A stretch of 64,000 nucleotides of DNA, from assembly GCA_026120185.1 (NCBI GenBank), contig JANUWF010002208.1:372001-436000 (forward strand). The letters are read 5' to 3'. This document shows, piece by piece, positions 23,442-36,188 of this stretch. The position numbers and the translations under genes were made by a program. The notes under the pieces are model-generated. The model was not told the origin of the DNA. It did no database searches and was given only the letters and a program-made list of their open reading frames with translations. Source of the stretch: Voacanga thouarsii (taxonomy: Eukaryota > Streptophyta > Magnoliopsida > Gentianales > Apocynaceae). Position 1 is the first letter of the stretch; each line of letters starts with the position of its first letter.

Positions 23442-24867
23442 TAATGCGTTCAGACTTAGGTATAAAAATCATACAAAATTAAGCACATTTCCAATCAAGT
23501 TCAAATTAAAAAGTTAAACCCAAATCACACATATGAGCAAGCATACTCATCATTAACTGAGCATAGGGTTAAAACAAGTGTCGATCCTTACGGAGCAAGT
23601 AGACATTAATTACCTTTCTTTTATTGTTTAACCGACTCGATAAAGTGAAAAACAAATAAAAAGGAAATTAAAAAGGAAAATAAAAATAAAAAATATGTAT
23701 ATGTCAAGGATGTAGATTTATGTAACTTAAGCAATTGTTTAGACAAACATGATCTTAAAGAACTTAACCATTATCATAACCAATCATTCTCTTAGCACCA
23801 TAAAGGATAAAGGTAGACTCATTTTGATAGTCAATCTATAAAATCACCATCTTCTAGATAAATTAGAATCACTTGGTCCATCTCAACTAATTCATCCAAA
23901 AGATGCATTAAACACAATCCTTAATTAAATTCGCTTGGTCTCGGTGAATTTAGAACATGAAATTAATCAATGAACCCTTGCTCTCGGAAGACATCAATTA
24001 ATCTTCAATTACCAGTTTTTAAACAATTAACCCCCTTTGGTCCAGCAAGTCGATTGCCAAAAGAATATGAAACTAATAAATCAAAACACCCATCAACCCC
24101 CTTTGGTCCAGCAAGTTAATGGATAGAATCAATTAACTAATCTCGTAATAAGCATAAGAAATAGAATACGAAGAATAATAACTAATTAATCAAAAGATCA
24201 AATAACTCTAGAAATCATGAATATCTAAAACAATGTTGAACTACAATAAAACAATTAACATATCATTGTTCAAGAAAAAGAAAACAAAGTAAAAGAAAGA
24301 ACTCATAGACAAGCCTCCTTCTTCTTCCTTTGAAAACCTTCTTTTACAACCCTCCTTGAACTTTGAAGAATTCTCCTTGGACTGAGTGATTTTCTATGAT
24401 AATCAATGAATTCTCCTCTTTTCCCTTATGTTTTCCATCTATTTAAAGGCTTAAAAGGTGTCTAAACTCGTAGGTACAAAGTTCTTGGCCGAGTAGAAGT
24501 TGGAAGCTGCTAAAACTCTTCAAATTTCAAAAAACGCATAAAAAGATCGTAGCACCGCCTTAGGGACAAACCACAGCCGGTGCCGCCTTGGTCCTTCATA
24601 GCTGGCACCTCCTTGGTTCTGTTTCTCCACTCGTTCGCCAATTTTTCTCCAAATTGTGCGCATACGTTCCAGAGTGCAGCCGGCGCCGCCTCTGCTCTGC
24701 TTCGGACGGTTTTGCTTTATTTTACCCAAAATCCTGAAGTAATGACCAAAATACCTTTTCAATGGTAAAATCTTAAATATGAAAGAATATGACCAGTTAT
24801 TTCACAAAATGTATTACAAAAGAGCCTCAAATAACTAAGTAAAGTATAACCAATTTAGCTCCTATCA
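23442..24867 (-). repeat. 5' LTR of element A
   Basis: 1426 bp, pairing with 16270-17719. Its inner end reads GCATTA where the partner has GCATCA, a C-to-T change. The target copy AAACC follows at 24868. Confidence 0.95.
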
Positions 24868-26184
24868 AAACCTTAACTCATTTATAGTAAGATTTAAACC
24901 TACAACTTATTAGTAACTATTTCACAAACCCTAGTTATTTTAATATCAAGCTAGATTTATTTTATAAATCCTTTATTTATTATCTAGCCTTAAAATTTGG
25001 GACACTAGGGTCATGATTGTAGTAAGTTGAGTTAGGATTATTTATGAAAGTAAATTTTGGCTTGAGTTTAATTATGGCTTGTGTTTACCCCAAGCGGGGT
25101 TAGGTCAGCTTTTGGAGATCTTTATTTTACCTCGAGCAAAGGATCAGGTAAGCTCCTACATAAAACTTGTTTGTTGTAAAAAGTAATTATGGCAAGCTAA
25201 ACACGAAGTTTGTGAACACTGATTTGGTAAAAGCAATTAGGGACTATTTCGTTTCTTGTTTCAGTCAAATCAATTATTTAAAAAATAACAAGCAGTTTTA
25301 TTCAAACACTAAACTATTTCTAAAATTAATTTTGACAAGGACTTTGGAAACCCTTGATTGCTATTTTCAAGTAAAGCTATGTTTTATCAGTTTTCTTCCA
25401 AGTGGGATAAACTACGTTGAGTACTCAATAAGGGTAGGCTAGTAGTATTAGTTTTGAAGAGTAAAAGTGAGTTTTTTGGCAAGAGGCCACCTCCAAAAGA
25501 TGAACTCAACTTAGAGAAACGTCAGTACTACTTAGTCATACCGGTCTGAGCTAACAAGTTTCAGTCATGTGGACTATATATTGCCGGGGTGGACAACCGA
25601 TTTTGTTTAGGTGTAGAAAAGGAGGGATATCTTACCGGGTAGGTCGATCACCTATCTTTTTGTCAGTCTGCACAAAGTGTGGCATTATGACCGTTGTATG
25701 GTTATGGGGCCAAACGTGTGGTAAACCATGGCCGCCCTTTTGAGTGGTTGATTTTATTGTACATGTATGGTTGGAAAAGCCAAAACGCCACTCTTGATTT
25801 TGAATATTGTTTATTGCTTGCTAGTATTTTTCTTATGAAGTTCTTACACCTTGCATTCATGAACTATTTTCACTGGACACTCAAAGCACACATGGACTTA
25901 CTGAGATTTTTATCTCATCACTTTTTTGCCATGTTTTCAGGTTGGTCCTGCTATGGAGATGAGTAGATAGTTTGTGCTTGCTTTGAAGGCCTTGTGTTAT
26001 TTTCTTTATGTATTGCTTTGAGAGACGAGAGTATTCAATGTATTTATGGATTTGTCTTGAATTTTTGGATTGTAATAAGTTTTAATTTTAAATTTTTTTT
26101 TTGTGACCTAGTTATAAAGACCCATTGTCCTTTGGACGGGGCGACATCCCCGGCCCTGTTAGGCCTAGGTAGTGGAGTGTTACA
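24868..26184 (-). other. S2 body after element A
   Basis: Non-coding. It matches S1 10120-10450 and 12665-13237, including AGGGTCATG, GGATCAGGTAAGC and the CTAGGTAGTGG terminal block. The second copy of AAACC is at 24868-24872. Confidence 0.65.
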
Positions 26185-26189
26185 TACGC

Positions 26190-27260
26190 TTTAAGTTACC
26201 TTAACTAATAAGTAGCCAAAACATAAAGATTCAGTGGCCTTAATATAAACTTGAGATCCTATTATATATCTTAAAACAAGTATAAACATAAGAAGAGTCA
26301 TGACAATTAACATAAAAATGTAAAAAATAAAAATAAGAAAAAAATAGCAAAATCAGGCTAGTACTAAAGTGGGCTGCCACCGGCTCAATTCCATCTTGAT
26401 AAAATTCATGCCCAGTGGTCAGCTAGCACGCTGGCCAGAGGTATATAGCCAACGCTGAATTTTCTCTGGAAGCCGATGCCTATTTTATTACACTTCAATT
26501 TCTACTCCTTTAATTTCCATTTCACTTCCATGTACTTTAATCTTTCATATGAAATGATGGTCATTTTTAGCTCATTTTAATACTCCTTTGACTCTTAATC
26601 CTTGTTTAAATGTTAGCTTATTTCTCCACTGTGGTTTTTGCTCATGTTGTGCTCTTTTTGTCCCTTCCTTTACCATCCATCTCTTCAAAAATCTCTTGGT
26701 TATTGTTTTATTGAATTGATTGCCTCGACAACTCCCTTGACAACTCCCTTGAAACCTCTTGCAAATTGATCTCACCTAATGAGTTATGCATTACATCCTT
26801 GTATTTCTTCCCCTTTCTTAGAATTAGCCATCATACTTAGGACGATTCCTATCATTTTCTCTTTCTTGATGATGATTCGTCTTTGAATCGATACCTACAT
26901 TATATTTCAAACAAGATATTTTGCGTGAAGGTAAGATTTTTGGCTTTTGATCCTTGCTAATCTCCTTGTTTTCTCTCTTCACAACCCAAGCTCTCAACCT
27001 TATTTTACCCTTACTCATTTTCTTCTCCTCGACCTCTTGTTTGGCTCTCTCTTGTTCCACCTACTTTGTGTTTTCTTCACTCTATGCTTTTTCACTCTCC
27101 TCTCTTCTTCTTTTACCTGAAACTCTTTTATCTTAACCCTCTTCTCTTTTAGCTCTCTCTTTTTTTTCCTCTCCTCCTCTCACACTTTTCTTTCCCTCTT
27201 TTTTCTTTCTTTCTCTCTCAAAAGATTTTGATCTTTTTTAACCTTACTAGGGGACATCGA
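26190..27260 (-). other. Unassigned old DNA with a Lys/Glu-rich broken reading frame
   Basis: On the minus strand a frame starts MSPSKVKKDQNLLREKERKK at 27257 and continues, through stops and frameshifts, as a highly charged sequence to about 26824. It resembles no domain I know. It may be an ancient gag-like or accessory ORF of an element, and its ATG lies four bases from the start of G's LTR. The part 26190-26570 is AT-rich without any recognisable feature and may be the U3 of element T. Confidence 0.3.
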
Positions 27261-28279
27261 TGTTAATGTTATACCATAGAGGCAATCATTTGTATATTGT
27301 ATATTGTACATTCATTCTATAATAAAGGCATTCTTTCTCTTTCAGTTTCTTTGTTTCATATGTGTATGTGCATAAAACTGATAGATAAAGTCCCTAACAT
27401 AATGTATAATGTTAAGGAAATCATGAGAGAGATGATAATGTGAGATTCCTACTATACTATGTAGTACTTGTGGTTAAACCATCCCTAGTCAAAGTATTGA
27501 TGAGATAGGACAGCATTAATACGCTAAGACTAGCACATGTTATACTTTTTTATTTGATCAAGTGGTGGTTCTCACATCCGTGAGTATTGAGATACTCAAA
27601 GTTAATACATAGATGCTTGTTACTCGAACAAGTACACTGGATGATCTAGCTATGAGATAATCACATGGATAACAATTTAATATCAGTGATAGAATCTCAT
27701 TATAGCAAATGTACAAGTATTAGAGACTTGAGATCTCTAACGTGCTTTATTTGTTAAGTGTTGTGCTTTGATTCCTATCTCTGAAGTCTCTTCAAGACCA
27801 CATATGGGATGGATATTGAGTACAACATGAAGTAAGTGAAAGTAGTTGAGAGGGTCAATAAAGGATTCGTCATTCCTAATAGTAGGGGCATAATCTCATG
27901 ACCACTTGTATGGAATCATTACTAGAGAAGTACTTAGTCAAGCTGACTATATGTTGGAAATAGTTCTAATTGATACACATATTAAGTAATAGATTCTGGT
28001 TCAAGTACTTATAAATTCGGGCTAGAATTAATTATATTCTAGTAGGAGTTGGCACTAATTATATACTCTAAAATCAAAAGGGATGTAGTATGATGAAAGT
28101 AGTTTATTGCACTAATGTTTTGATATTGAAAGGTTCATATCAAGCCACTTGAATTTCTGTATTTTTGAGTGGTCATGATGTATTTCTAGATGCCACTCAT
28201 GATCTGCTAAATATTAATAATTTTAATTATTAAGGATAATTAATTTTATAGTGGGTAGCATTAATTCATATTTTGTTAC

Positions 28280-29722
28280 TGATGCATAAATTTTGGGTGT
28301 ATAAAAATCATTAGATTTAAATTCATCCCTTAGTTAAGTTTTAATTAAAACATTAATCCCAAAATTCACATATCATCACAAGCATATTATAAGGAATTAA
28401 CGAGTATCGAACCTCAAAGGAACAAGTACACACAAATCACTTTTTATTCATTATTTTACTGACCTAATGAAGTGATAAGATAACAAAAAGAAAATAAAAA
28501 AAATACATACAACTCAAGGATGTGAAAATATGCAATTTAGACAAAGTCTTTTGAAAACATGATAATGAATCACTTAGTACATATCACAATCAATTATCAT
28601 CTTAGTCTCATGAAAGATTTAATATAAACCTACTTTGTTTGCAATCCATGGTATCACTATCTTCTAGTTAAATTAGTAAACATATTCATTCTCAACCAAT
28701 TTATTCAAATGATTCATTACAATCAATCTTCATATAAACTCTTATATTTTAGACGATTTAAAACATGAATCTTCATATAAACTCTTATATTTTAGATGAT
28801 TTAAAACATGAAATTAATAAATGAATCCATATTCTAGCAATTATCAACTAACCGTTGATTACCTTAGTTTTTGGCAATTAACCTATTTTTCAAGCAAGTT
28901 AAGAAATAATAAATATGAAATTAATTAATTGAAGTCATTATCAACCCCCTTTTCAAGCAAGTTAATAACAATAATCAATCAACCAACTTCATAAGAAAAA
29001 TAAGTAATCAAGTCCTAAGATAAATAATGAATTGATCTAAAGATTAAATTAATTCAAGAAATCATGAATCCCCAAAACAATGTCAAATTACAATAAAAAC
29101 ATTAATTACATCATTATTCTAGAAAAAGAAAACAAAAGGAAAAGAAATAACTCGTAGACAAGCCATTCTTCTTCTTTTTGGAAACCTTCTTGAATAATGC
29201 TCCTTGAATGGTGAATCTCTCCTTCTTTGAATGATTGGAAATTTAGATCATTGGATTCACTACTTTCTCTTATGTTTTGTTGTTTAAATAAACTTCTTTG
29301 ATGCCAAAATTCATTACTTGAAGAGTCTTGGCTGAGTAGGATTTGGAAAATACCAAAATCATTTGGAAGATACCAAAATCATGAACAGAATTGCGTATGT
29401 CTAGACTGGACCTAGTGCTATGTTGTTTCGACCCACTTGGCACCAAGTGCATTTTGTTTGGCCCCCTAGAAGTTGCTTTGTTTTCTCTATTTTTTCAGAT
29501 TGAACTTGTCTCCTAGTGCACTTGCCAGACCTGGTGCCAAGTGCAAGCTGGATTTTTTTTTCCTTTTTGCTCAAAATCCACTCAATTCTACGCAAATTCG
29601 TCAAAAACTTTTTCCACCAGTAAAATATCAAATAGGAAAGAATATGTCTTGTTATTACATTAAAAGTATCTCAAATTAACCTCAAATAATTAGAAAAATA
29701 GTGATGAATTTATTCCCTATCA
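28280..29722 (-). repeat. 3' LTR of element E
   Basis: On the minus strand it starts TGATAGGGAATAAATTC and ends TTATGCATCA (1443 bp). Motifs related to ACCTGGCGCCAGGT lie at 29400-29555. Confidence 0.9.
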
Positions 29723-29740
29723 ATTCCTCCACACTTGAAT
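29723..29740 (-). promoter_or_regulatory. Polypurine tract of E
   Basis: The minus strand reads TTCAAGTGTGGAGGAAT just before the 3' LTR. It is preceded by TTAAGGACAAAC, as in family I. Confidence 0.75.
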
Positions 29741-30771
29741 TTTTGTTTGTCCTTAAGCAAAATACTTCAGTCAAAATCATCAAGAAAACATAAGATTTTT
29801 ATCATTCCAAAATTGGAATCATAACAAGGCTAATAACTTTCCTTCAAAGTTTAGATAAAACTCTTGCCATTCATCCAACTCTTTGAAAACAATTACAATT
29901 CGAAGTATTTGATACGACATCACAAAACTCTTAAAGTTAAATTAAACAAGTCTATATCCTAGCCTAGGAAAATTATTTCGCCCTTCAAGCAAAAATATAG
30001 GCAACATGAAGCATACAAGTCAAACTATCTACCAACTCAAACATTATAAATCCAAACATTGCACAACTCAAATCATGATGTAAGCAAAACACTCCAATTT
30101 TTTTCCTCACAATTTTTTCTCAATGACTTTGGGAATTAATAACCTCAAGTACATGGATTTCTCTTCACACGCCGTATTAGCCCTCTTTTAGTTGTCACTT
30201 ATCATTCTTTCAACATTTTTCCTCTCTTTTGCTTTTGGAAATTAATAGCCTCAAGAAAGTGGATTTCTATTCACTATCCGTATTGGCCCCTATAATAAAG
30301 CAAAACGTATTTTTCTCATCAACAAAAATCAACTCATTGTTCTCAATCTTCAACTCACAATCAAAATTTTTTCCATAATATTGTTCACAATCTTTCCACT
30401 CAAAAATGTTTTATCTCCTCACAAAAATTTTGAAAAAACTCACAAAAAAATGAAATTGATGTAGGAAAATATCTTCAATACCTAAACTCTCCCCCCACAC
30501 TTAAATGGAACATTGTCCTCAATGGCCAAAAATATAACAATGAAAGCAAAGCCAATAAGACCAAAATAAATAAATAGAAGAGTAGAGAAAAGAAAACACT
30601 GCCATTGCAACTTAGGTCCAACATATGTGAATCCACCATAAGGAGTCATGAGAGAAGTCACAAAGGTACCTAAATCAAAAGAAACAAAAAAAAAACCATA
30701 AATCTAGAAAAATAGAAAGAAAACCAAAATAAAAGAAAAGACAAGAACACAAAAGAAATCTTGATGAAGAG
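29741..30771 (-). other. 3' non-coding region of E
   Basis: No gene is visible. It contains the internal polypurine-like motif (30489-30527: GCCATTGAGGAC, then TTTAAGTGTGGGGGG). The left part matches the region of F at 51800-52167. Confidence 0.65.
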
Positions 30772-31910
30772 TCATGGATCATAGAGAAAAATATCCACAT
30801 GATCCAAATTTTCAAAACTCTCACCAAAATAATGCTTCACCCTATCTCCATTGACTTTGAAAGTACCATTAGTCGGGTGAAAAACTTCAAGAGTACCAAA
30901 AGGAAAAACCATAGTCACTACATATAGCCCCAACCATTTTGATTTCAACTTACCTGGAAAGACTCGCAAGCAAGAATTAGATAATAATACTTGATCACCT
31001 TCTTGAAACTCCCGGTGTTGAGCAATATGCTTATCATGCCACCATTTCACCTACTATTTGTAGAGTAGAGAATTGTCATATGCAACCATGTCCAATTCAT
31101 CCAATGCATTCAACTGAAGTAACATAGATTTTCTAGCAAGCTCAAGATCAAAGTTAATAAGTTTGATAGCCCAATAAGCTTTCTGTTCAATTTCCACAAG
31201 TAAATGACAAGATTTCCCATATACCAAGCGATAAGTAGTTGTACCAATAAGAGTTTTGAAAGCAGTCCTATAAGACCAAAGAGTATCATCTAGCTCAAAC
31301 TCCAATTCTTTCTCGTATAATTAACCACTTTTTCCAAAATTCTTTTTAACTCTCTATTAACCACATCAACTTGGCTACTAATTTGAGGGTGAGAAGGGGT
31401 AGCAAACTTATAGGCAATACCTAAATTTTTGAGAACTTTGTCCAATTAGGTATTACAAAAGTACATTTTCCTATCAGTAATGAGTACCTTACGTACCCCC
31501 AAAGTGGGTGAAATGTTTTTTAAGAAATTTGACTACAACCGGAGCATCATTAGCAAGCAAGGCTTGCGCCTCAATCCACTTAGATACATACTCAACCACA
31601 ACCAAGATGTATTTTTTACCCAAAGAAGTAGGAAAAGGGCCTATGAAATCAATCCCCCAACAATAAAAAATTTCACAAGCTTGAAAATTTTGCAATGGCA
31701 TCTCATTAGATTTAGAAATGTTACTTGTACGTTGATACCTATCACAACTTTGAATAAACCTGTGAGAGTCCTTAAAGAGTGTTAACCAATACAATCCTAA
31801 CTTAAACACCTTTCTTGCAGTGTTGTTAGCTTGATAGTGGCCTCCCGTGGGTTGTTCATGACAATGTTTCAAGATATCTACACTTTCCGCAGATTCCACG
31901 CATCTTCAAA
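30772..31910 (-). pseudogene. Integrase of E
   Basis: The zinc-binding region shows HCHEQPTGGHY, then CDRYQR where a second Cys should stand. The catalytic core has WGIDFIGPFP (first Asp), LITDRKMYFCN (second Asp) and SSQVDVVNRELKR, where the usual catalytic Glu is Asp. Then come LWSYRTAFKTLIGTTTYRLV and the C-terminal VFPGKLKSKWLGLYVV and GTFKVNGDRVKHY blocks typical of Athila/Tat integrases. The end is FLYDP and a stop at 30772. Stops and a frameshift lie between 31306 and 31488. The enzyme would be inactive. Confidence 0.9.
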
Positions 31911-32153
31911 TGATTTGATCCGCACAACACTTGAACAAGTAAGGATCTTCCCAAAAGTAATGCTTTACTTCGAAGAGAAATTTAAGCTTTTGTTATGCCA
32001 TGAAATCCTCCAGAACAATTCCTACAACCAAGTAATTAGCAAAATCCGTATACCAAGGTGTTTGAGAAATCTCACCATCAACAAGTAGAAGTTGTTCATC
32101 CAGGAAGGCGTCATTGATATCCCCTTCGGCCAATAGTTCTAAATTTGAATTTT

Positions 32154-32573
32154 TCAACCTAGATAAGTAATCGGAGCCAAATTTTCAACTCCCTTTTTAT
32201 CCATATTTTTCAAGTCAAATTCCTGCAATAATAAAACCCATCTTATTAATCTTGTTTTGAAATCATGCTTGGTTAGTAGGTATTTAAGGGCAGAATGGTC
32301 TGTATATACAATAACTTTGGACAAAATAAGATAAGAATAGAATTTATCAAAAGAAAATACTATTTCAAGCAATTCTTTCTCCATTGTGGGGTAATTCTCT
32401 TGTGCCGTCATAAGAGTTTTGCTTGCATAGTAGATTGGTTGAAAATACTTATTCCTCCTTTGTCCAAGTACTGCGTCTACTGCATAATCACTTGTATCAC
32501 GTATTAATTCAAAAGAAAGCGACCAATCCGGTACAATTAAAATAGGAGAGTTGATCAATTTCTTTTTAAGCAC
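32154..32573 (-). pseudogene. RNase H of E
   Basis: A frame of 139 codons. [15 protein letters not shown] carries the first catalytic Asp, [14 protein letters not shown] the Glu, and [12 protein letters not shown] the next Asp. The end is [18 protein letters not shown], matching the KGxENxVADHLSRL block. An RNase H-integrase linker follows to about 31910 with two stops. Confidence 0.9.
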
Positions 32574-32988
32574 ATTAAAAGCATTGAGACATTTTTCATC
32601 AAAATAAAAAACAACATCTTTTTCAAATAAGAAATAAGAGGTTTAGAAATTTTTGAGAAATCCAAGATGAACCTTCTGTAAAAACCTGCATGACCAAGAA
32701 AGCTTCAAATAGCCTTCAGGGAAGTGGGAGGAAGGAGTTTCTCAATTGCCTTAATTTTTACTCTATCAACCTCAATATCTTTCCTTGAAATCTTGTGTCC
32801 CAATACAATACCTTCTTGCACCATGAAGTGACATTTTTTCCAATTAAACATGAGGTTGGTCACTTCACACATTTGAAGAACCTTTTCAAAATTAGTGAAA
32901 CACAAGTCAAAAGAATCACCAAAAATAGAAAAATCATTCATAAATACCCCCCTAAAGTCTCCCACAAGTCCTTCGAAGATAGCTATCA
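32574..32988 (-). pseudogene. Reverse transcriptase of E, C-terminal part
   Basis: IAIFEGLVGDFRGVFMNDFS holds the catalytic motif, which should read MDD; here the first Asp is Asn (a G-to-A change). NLMFNWKKCHFMVQEGIVLG follows, then, after a frameshift near 32704, FLGHAGFYRRF. Element B separates this piece from the N-terminal part at 41883-42186. Removing B restores the frame across TACAT. Confidence 0.92.
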
Positions 32989-32993
32989 TACAT

Positions 32994-34532
32994 TGATAGG
33001 GGCTAAATTAGTCATGCTTTTCCTAGTTATTCGAGGTTCTTTTGTGATACATTTTATTCAATAACTAGCCATATTTCTTCATATTTGAGATTTTACCCTT
33101 AGAAAGGTATTTTGTTCATTATTACAGATTTTTGGGATAAAATGAAGCAAAAACGTTGCAAAATAGAATAGAGGCGGCGCCAGCCAGAACAGAGGAACCG
33201 GCGCTGGCCATGCACTATTTATACGAACTTTGAAGCGACGAAAAAGTATCAAAATAGAGTGAAATAGAATGGAACCGGGGCACGGCTCCAATAGCCAAGG
33301 CGGCACTGGCTATACTTTGGACTGCGTGGTGCTGAAATCAAAAAATAATCGGAGAAAAATTGCAGAAACAGAACACAACCGGCTCCGACAGCCAAGGCGG
33401 CGTCTGCTGTGCCCTGAAGTTAAGGCGGTGCTTTGATTTTTCTACGCGATTTTTGATAATCTGTGGAGTTTTAGTACTTTCCAACTTCTACTCGGTCAAG
33501 AACATTACACCAACGAGTTTAGGCACTTTCCAAGCCTATAAATAGATGGAAAATACAAGGGAAAATGGGATAATTCATTGATCACCATAGAAAATCACTC
33601 AAATCAAAGGAGGAATTCTTTAATTCAAGGAGGGTTATACAAAAAGGTCTTCAAAGGAAGAAAAATGAGACTTGTCTATGAGTGCTTTCTTTTACTTTGT
33701 TTTCTTTTTCTTAAACAATGATATATTAATTGTTTTATTGTAATTGGATATTATTTTAGGTATTCATGATTTTTAGAGTTATTTGATCTTTTGATTAATT
33801 AATTATTCTTCTTGGTATTTAATTACTTAGGCGTATTACGAAATTAATTGATTGTTTCTTTTCGTTAGCTTGCTAGACCAAAGAGGTTGATGGTGGTTGC
33901 AATTGATTAATTTCATATTTATTGGTTGTTAACTTGCTAGACCAAAAAGGTTAATTGCTGAGGAATAAGTAATTAAAGGTTAATTAATGTGTGCTAGACC
34001 AAGGACTCATTGATTATTTCATACTTTAAATTTGCCAGACCAAGGAACTTTAATTAATGATTGTGTTTAATGTGTCTTTTGGGTGAATTAGTTGAGACAA
34101 ACCAAGTTATACTAATTTATCTAGAGAATAGTGATTTCATGGATTGACCATCGAAGTGAATCTACATCCATCCTTCATAATGCCAAGAGAATAATTAGTT
34201 ATAATAATGGTTGGATACTTTAAGATCATGTTTGTCTAAACAATAGCTTGAGTTACATAATTCTCCATCCTTAACATGTATATATTTTTATTTTTATTTT
34301 CTTTTTTTACTTTATTTCATTTTTTTACTTTGTTGAGTCGGTTAAACAATGAAAGAAAAGTGATTAACGTATACTTGTTCCTGGAGGATTGACACTCGTT
34401 TGAACCCTATGCTTTGTTAATGATGAGTACGCTTGCTCATATGTGTAATTTGGGTTTAACATTTTAATGTAAACTTGATTGGGAATGTGCTTAGTTTTTT
34501 TATGATTTTTATACCCAAATCCATGCCCATCA
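32994..34532 (+). repeat. 5' LTR of element B
   Basis: It starts TGATAGGGGC and ends GCCCATCA. The TATA box is at 33535-33545. The GGCGCC block lies at about 33170-33430. GCTAGACCAA-type motifs run from about 33868 to 34155. Confidence 0.95.
33535..33545 (+). promoter_or_regulatory. TATA box, 5' LTR of B
   Basis: CCTATAAATAG followed by ATGGAAAATAC. Confidence 0.7.
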
Positions 34533-34538
34533 AGTTTT

Positions 34539-34556
34539 TGGCGCCATTGCTAGGGA
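34539..34556 (+). promoter_or_regulatory. Primer binding site of B (tRNA-Asp type)
   Basis: TGGCGCCATTGCTAGGGA, six bases after the LTR. The following leader (AACAATATCATGAAAGCTTG...) is closely matched in element F (49657 onward), although F belongs to family P. Confidence 0.85.
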
Positions 34557-34815
34557 ACAATATCATGAAAGCTTGAATTTTGTTGATTTAACTATGTAAA
34601 TATGTGAATATGCATATATGTAAATATGTATAATTGTTCTTTCCGTAAAAAGGTGCTATCTTTTGTATTTTGTGTATTTGTGTATACCCTTGTAATCTAA
34701 CCTTCTAACTTTGACTATGTTATATTAACTAACTTTGTAATCTTGTAATTTTATTTTAATCAATAATTCTGTTATCTAACTTGCTTCTTATTTTTTTAGG
34801 TGTTATCCTTGGTAC
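34557..34815 (+). other. Leader of B
   Basis: Non-coding, AT-rich, about 260 bases. It is similar along its length to the leader of F (49657-49916), including runs of ATGTAAATATGTATA and AACTAACTTTG. Packaging signals usually lie in such leaders, so the sharing between families I and P matters. Confidence 0.6.
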
Positions 34816-36188
34816 ATGACCCGAAAATCCTAACGTGAGATAGTCGATTTTGACCCTGAAATCAAAAGGACACTGTCAAAGATTTGCCAAACAATCCAAA
34901 GAAACTTGATCATCGACATGGATGGTGCTCAAAATAACAATGCCGGGAATGATAGGAGGGTTATGGATGATTTTGTGAAACCCACAATCTCGGGCACAGG
35001 AGTATCACTAGGCCTAGAGTAGATGCAAATAATTTCGAAATAAAGCCTAACATTATCCAAATGGTTCAAAATATGGTTCAATTTGATGGGCTACCTGAAG
35101 AAGATCCGACTGCTTTTTTAGCTAGTTTCCTTGAGATTTGTGATACTTTCAAAATGAATGGTGTTTCTGAGGATGCCATAAAGTTAAGACTTTTTTCTTT
35201 CTCTTTGAGGGATAGAGCCAAATCTTGGTTAAAGTCTTTACCTATAGGTTCCATCACTACTTAGAATGCCCTAGTTGAAAATTTTCTGGCCAAATATTTT
35301 CCTCTAGCTAGGACAGCCAAACTTAGGAACGAGATATTTGTCTTCCAACAAGCAGATTCTGAGCCTTTGTATGAAAGTTAGGAGAGATTCAAGGAGATGT
35401 TGAGAAAATGCCCACACTACGAATTTGAGCTAGGAATACAGATGCTTATCTTTTTTAATGGCGTCACGTTCGCAACACGGCAAGTGGTGAACTCTTCTGC
35501 AGGGGGTTCCATCAATCATAAGACCCCGGAACAAGTATTTGATCTTATTGAAAACTTGGCTTCTAATAACTATTCTTGGGGAAGTGCAAGGTCTAGAGCT
35601 CGTGTGCAAGAAGTACACAAAGTGGATACTATGGCAGCATTAGAGGCTAAGGTGGAGGCCTTAACCCAAAAGATAGAACAGATAGTGATGCCTCAAGGCC
35701 AAGTGTTAAACGTAAGTTGTGATTTCTATGGAAAGGGACACCCCAATCATAAATGCCAAAATATGGGGTCACTCCAAGAAACTTCGAAACAAGCGGCTTT
35801 TACAAGTAATGTATGGCCAGGTAATAACCCTTATAACTCTACCTATAATCCTAGTTGGAGAAATCACCCTAATTTCTCTTGGAGCAATGGGAATCAACCT
35901 AGGCAGGGTTCTTTCAATTTTGGAGGCAATGAAAGGAATCAAAACCCCATGACCAATATTGCAGCACCTTCAAAGCCACCATTGGAAGAGTTAATTAGCT
36001 AATTGGTAAGTACAACAGAGGCTAAGTTCCAAGGGGTCGATGTTACAACATGGAACCTAGAGGCCTCCATGCACAACTTGGAAAACCAAATTGGTCAGTT
36101 AGCCAAACTATTGGGAGATCGTCAAGTTGAGACATTGCCAGGAAATACTGAGGAACATCCACAGGATCAAAGCCATGGAAAGCATTGA
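34816..36188 (+). pseudogene. gag: Gag of family I (element B)
   Basis: It aligns along its length with A's gag: [56 protein letters not shown], zinc knuckle CDFYGKGHPNHKC (the second Cys changed to Tyr), and LENQIGQLAKLLGDRQVETL. It ends PGNTEEHPQDQSHGKH. Damage consists of a stop at codon 6, a one-base deletion near 35005, and stops at about 35262, 35379 and 36000. Most stops are Trp-to-TAG or Gln-to-TAA. None is shared with A, so they arose after insertion. Confidence 0.92.

Larger units (their letters stand above)
16270..24867 (-). mobile_element. Element A: complete gag-only Athila-like element (family I)
   Basis: It has two LTRs (16270-17719 and 23442-24867), a primer site, gag, a second ORF, a polypurine tract and a perfect target duplication AAACC (16265-16269 and 24868-24872). 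Its total length is 8598 bp. Between the LTRs there is no protease, RT, RNase H or integrase, nor any remnant of them. The LTRs differ at about 5% of sites in a 90-bp stretch I compared by eye, so the insertion is not recent. This is the best-preserved copy of the family here. Confidence 0.95.
13308..26184 (-). mobile_element. S2: second solo LTR of the S family, holding element A
   Basis: On the minus strand it reads TGTAACACTCCACTACC ... GGTTTCACA. It is flanked by TAGGC (13303-13307) and TACGC (26185-26189), a 5-bp duplication with one mismatch. Taking out element A with one target copy leaves about 4.27 kb, colinear with S1. It lies right next to a TATATATA sequence of the older element. 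Confidence 0.75.

Noticed and set aside
13308..26184. S1 and S2 as the two LTRs of one element with a 70-bp interior
   Set aside because: Each has its own different target duplication, and the strip between them holds no primer site, polypurine tract or coding sequence.
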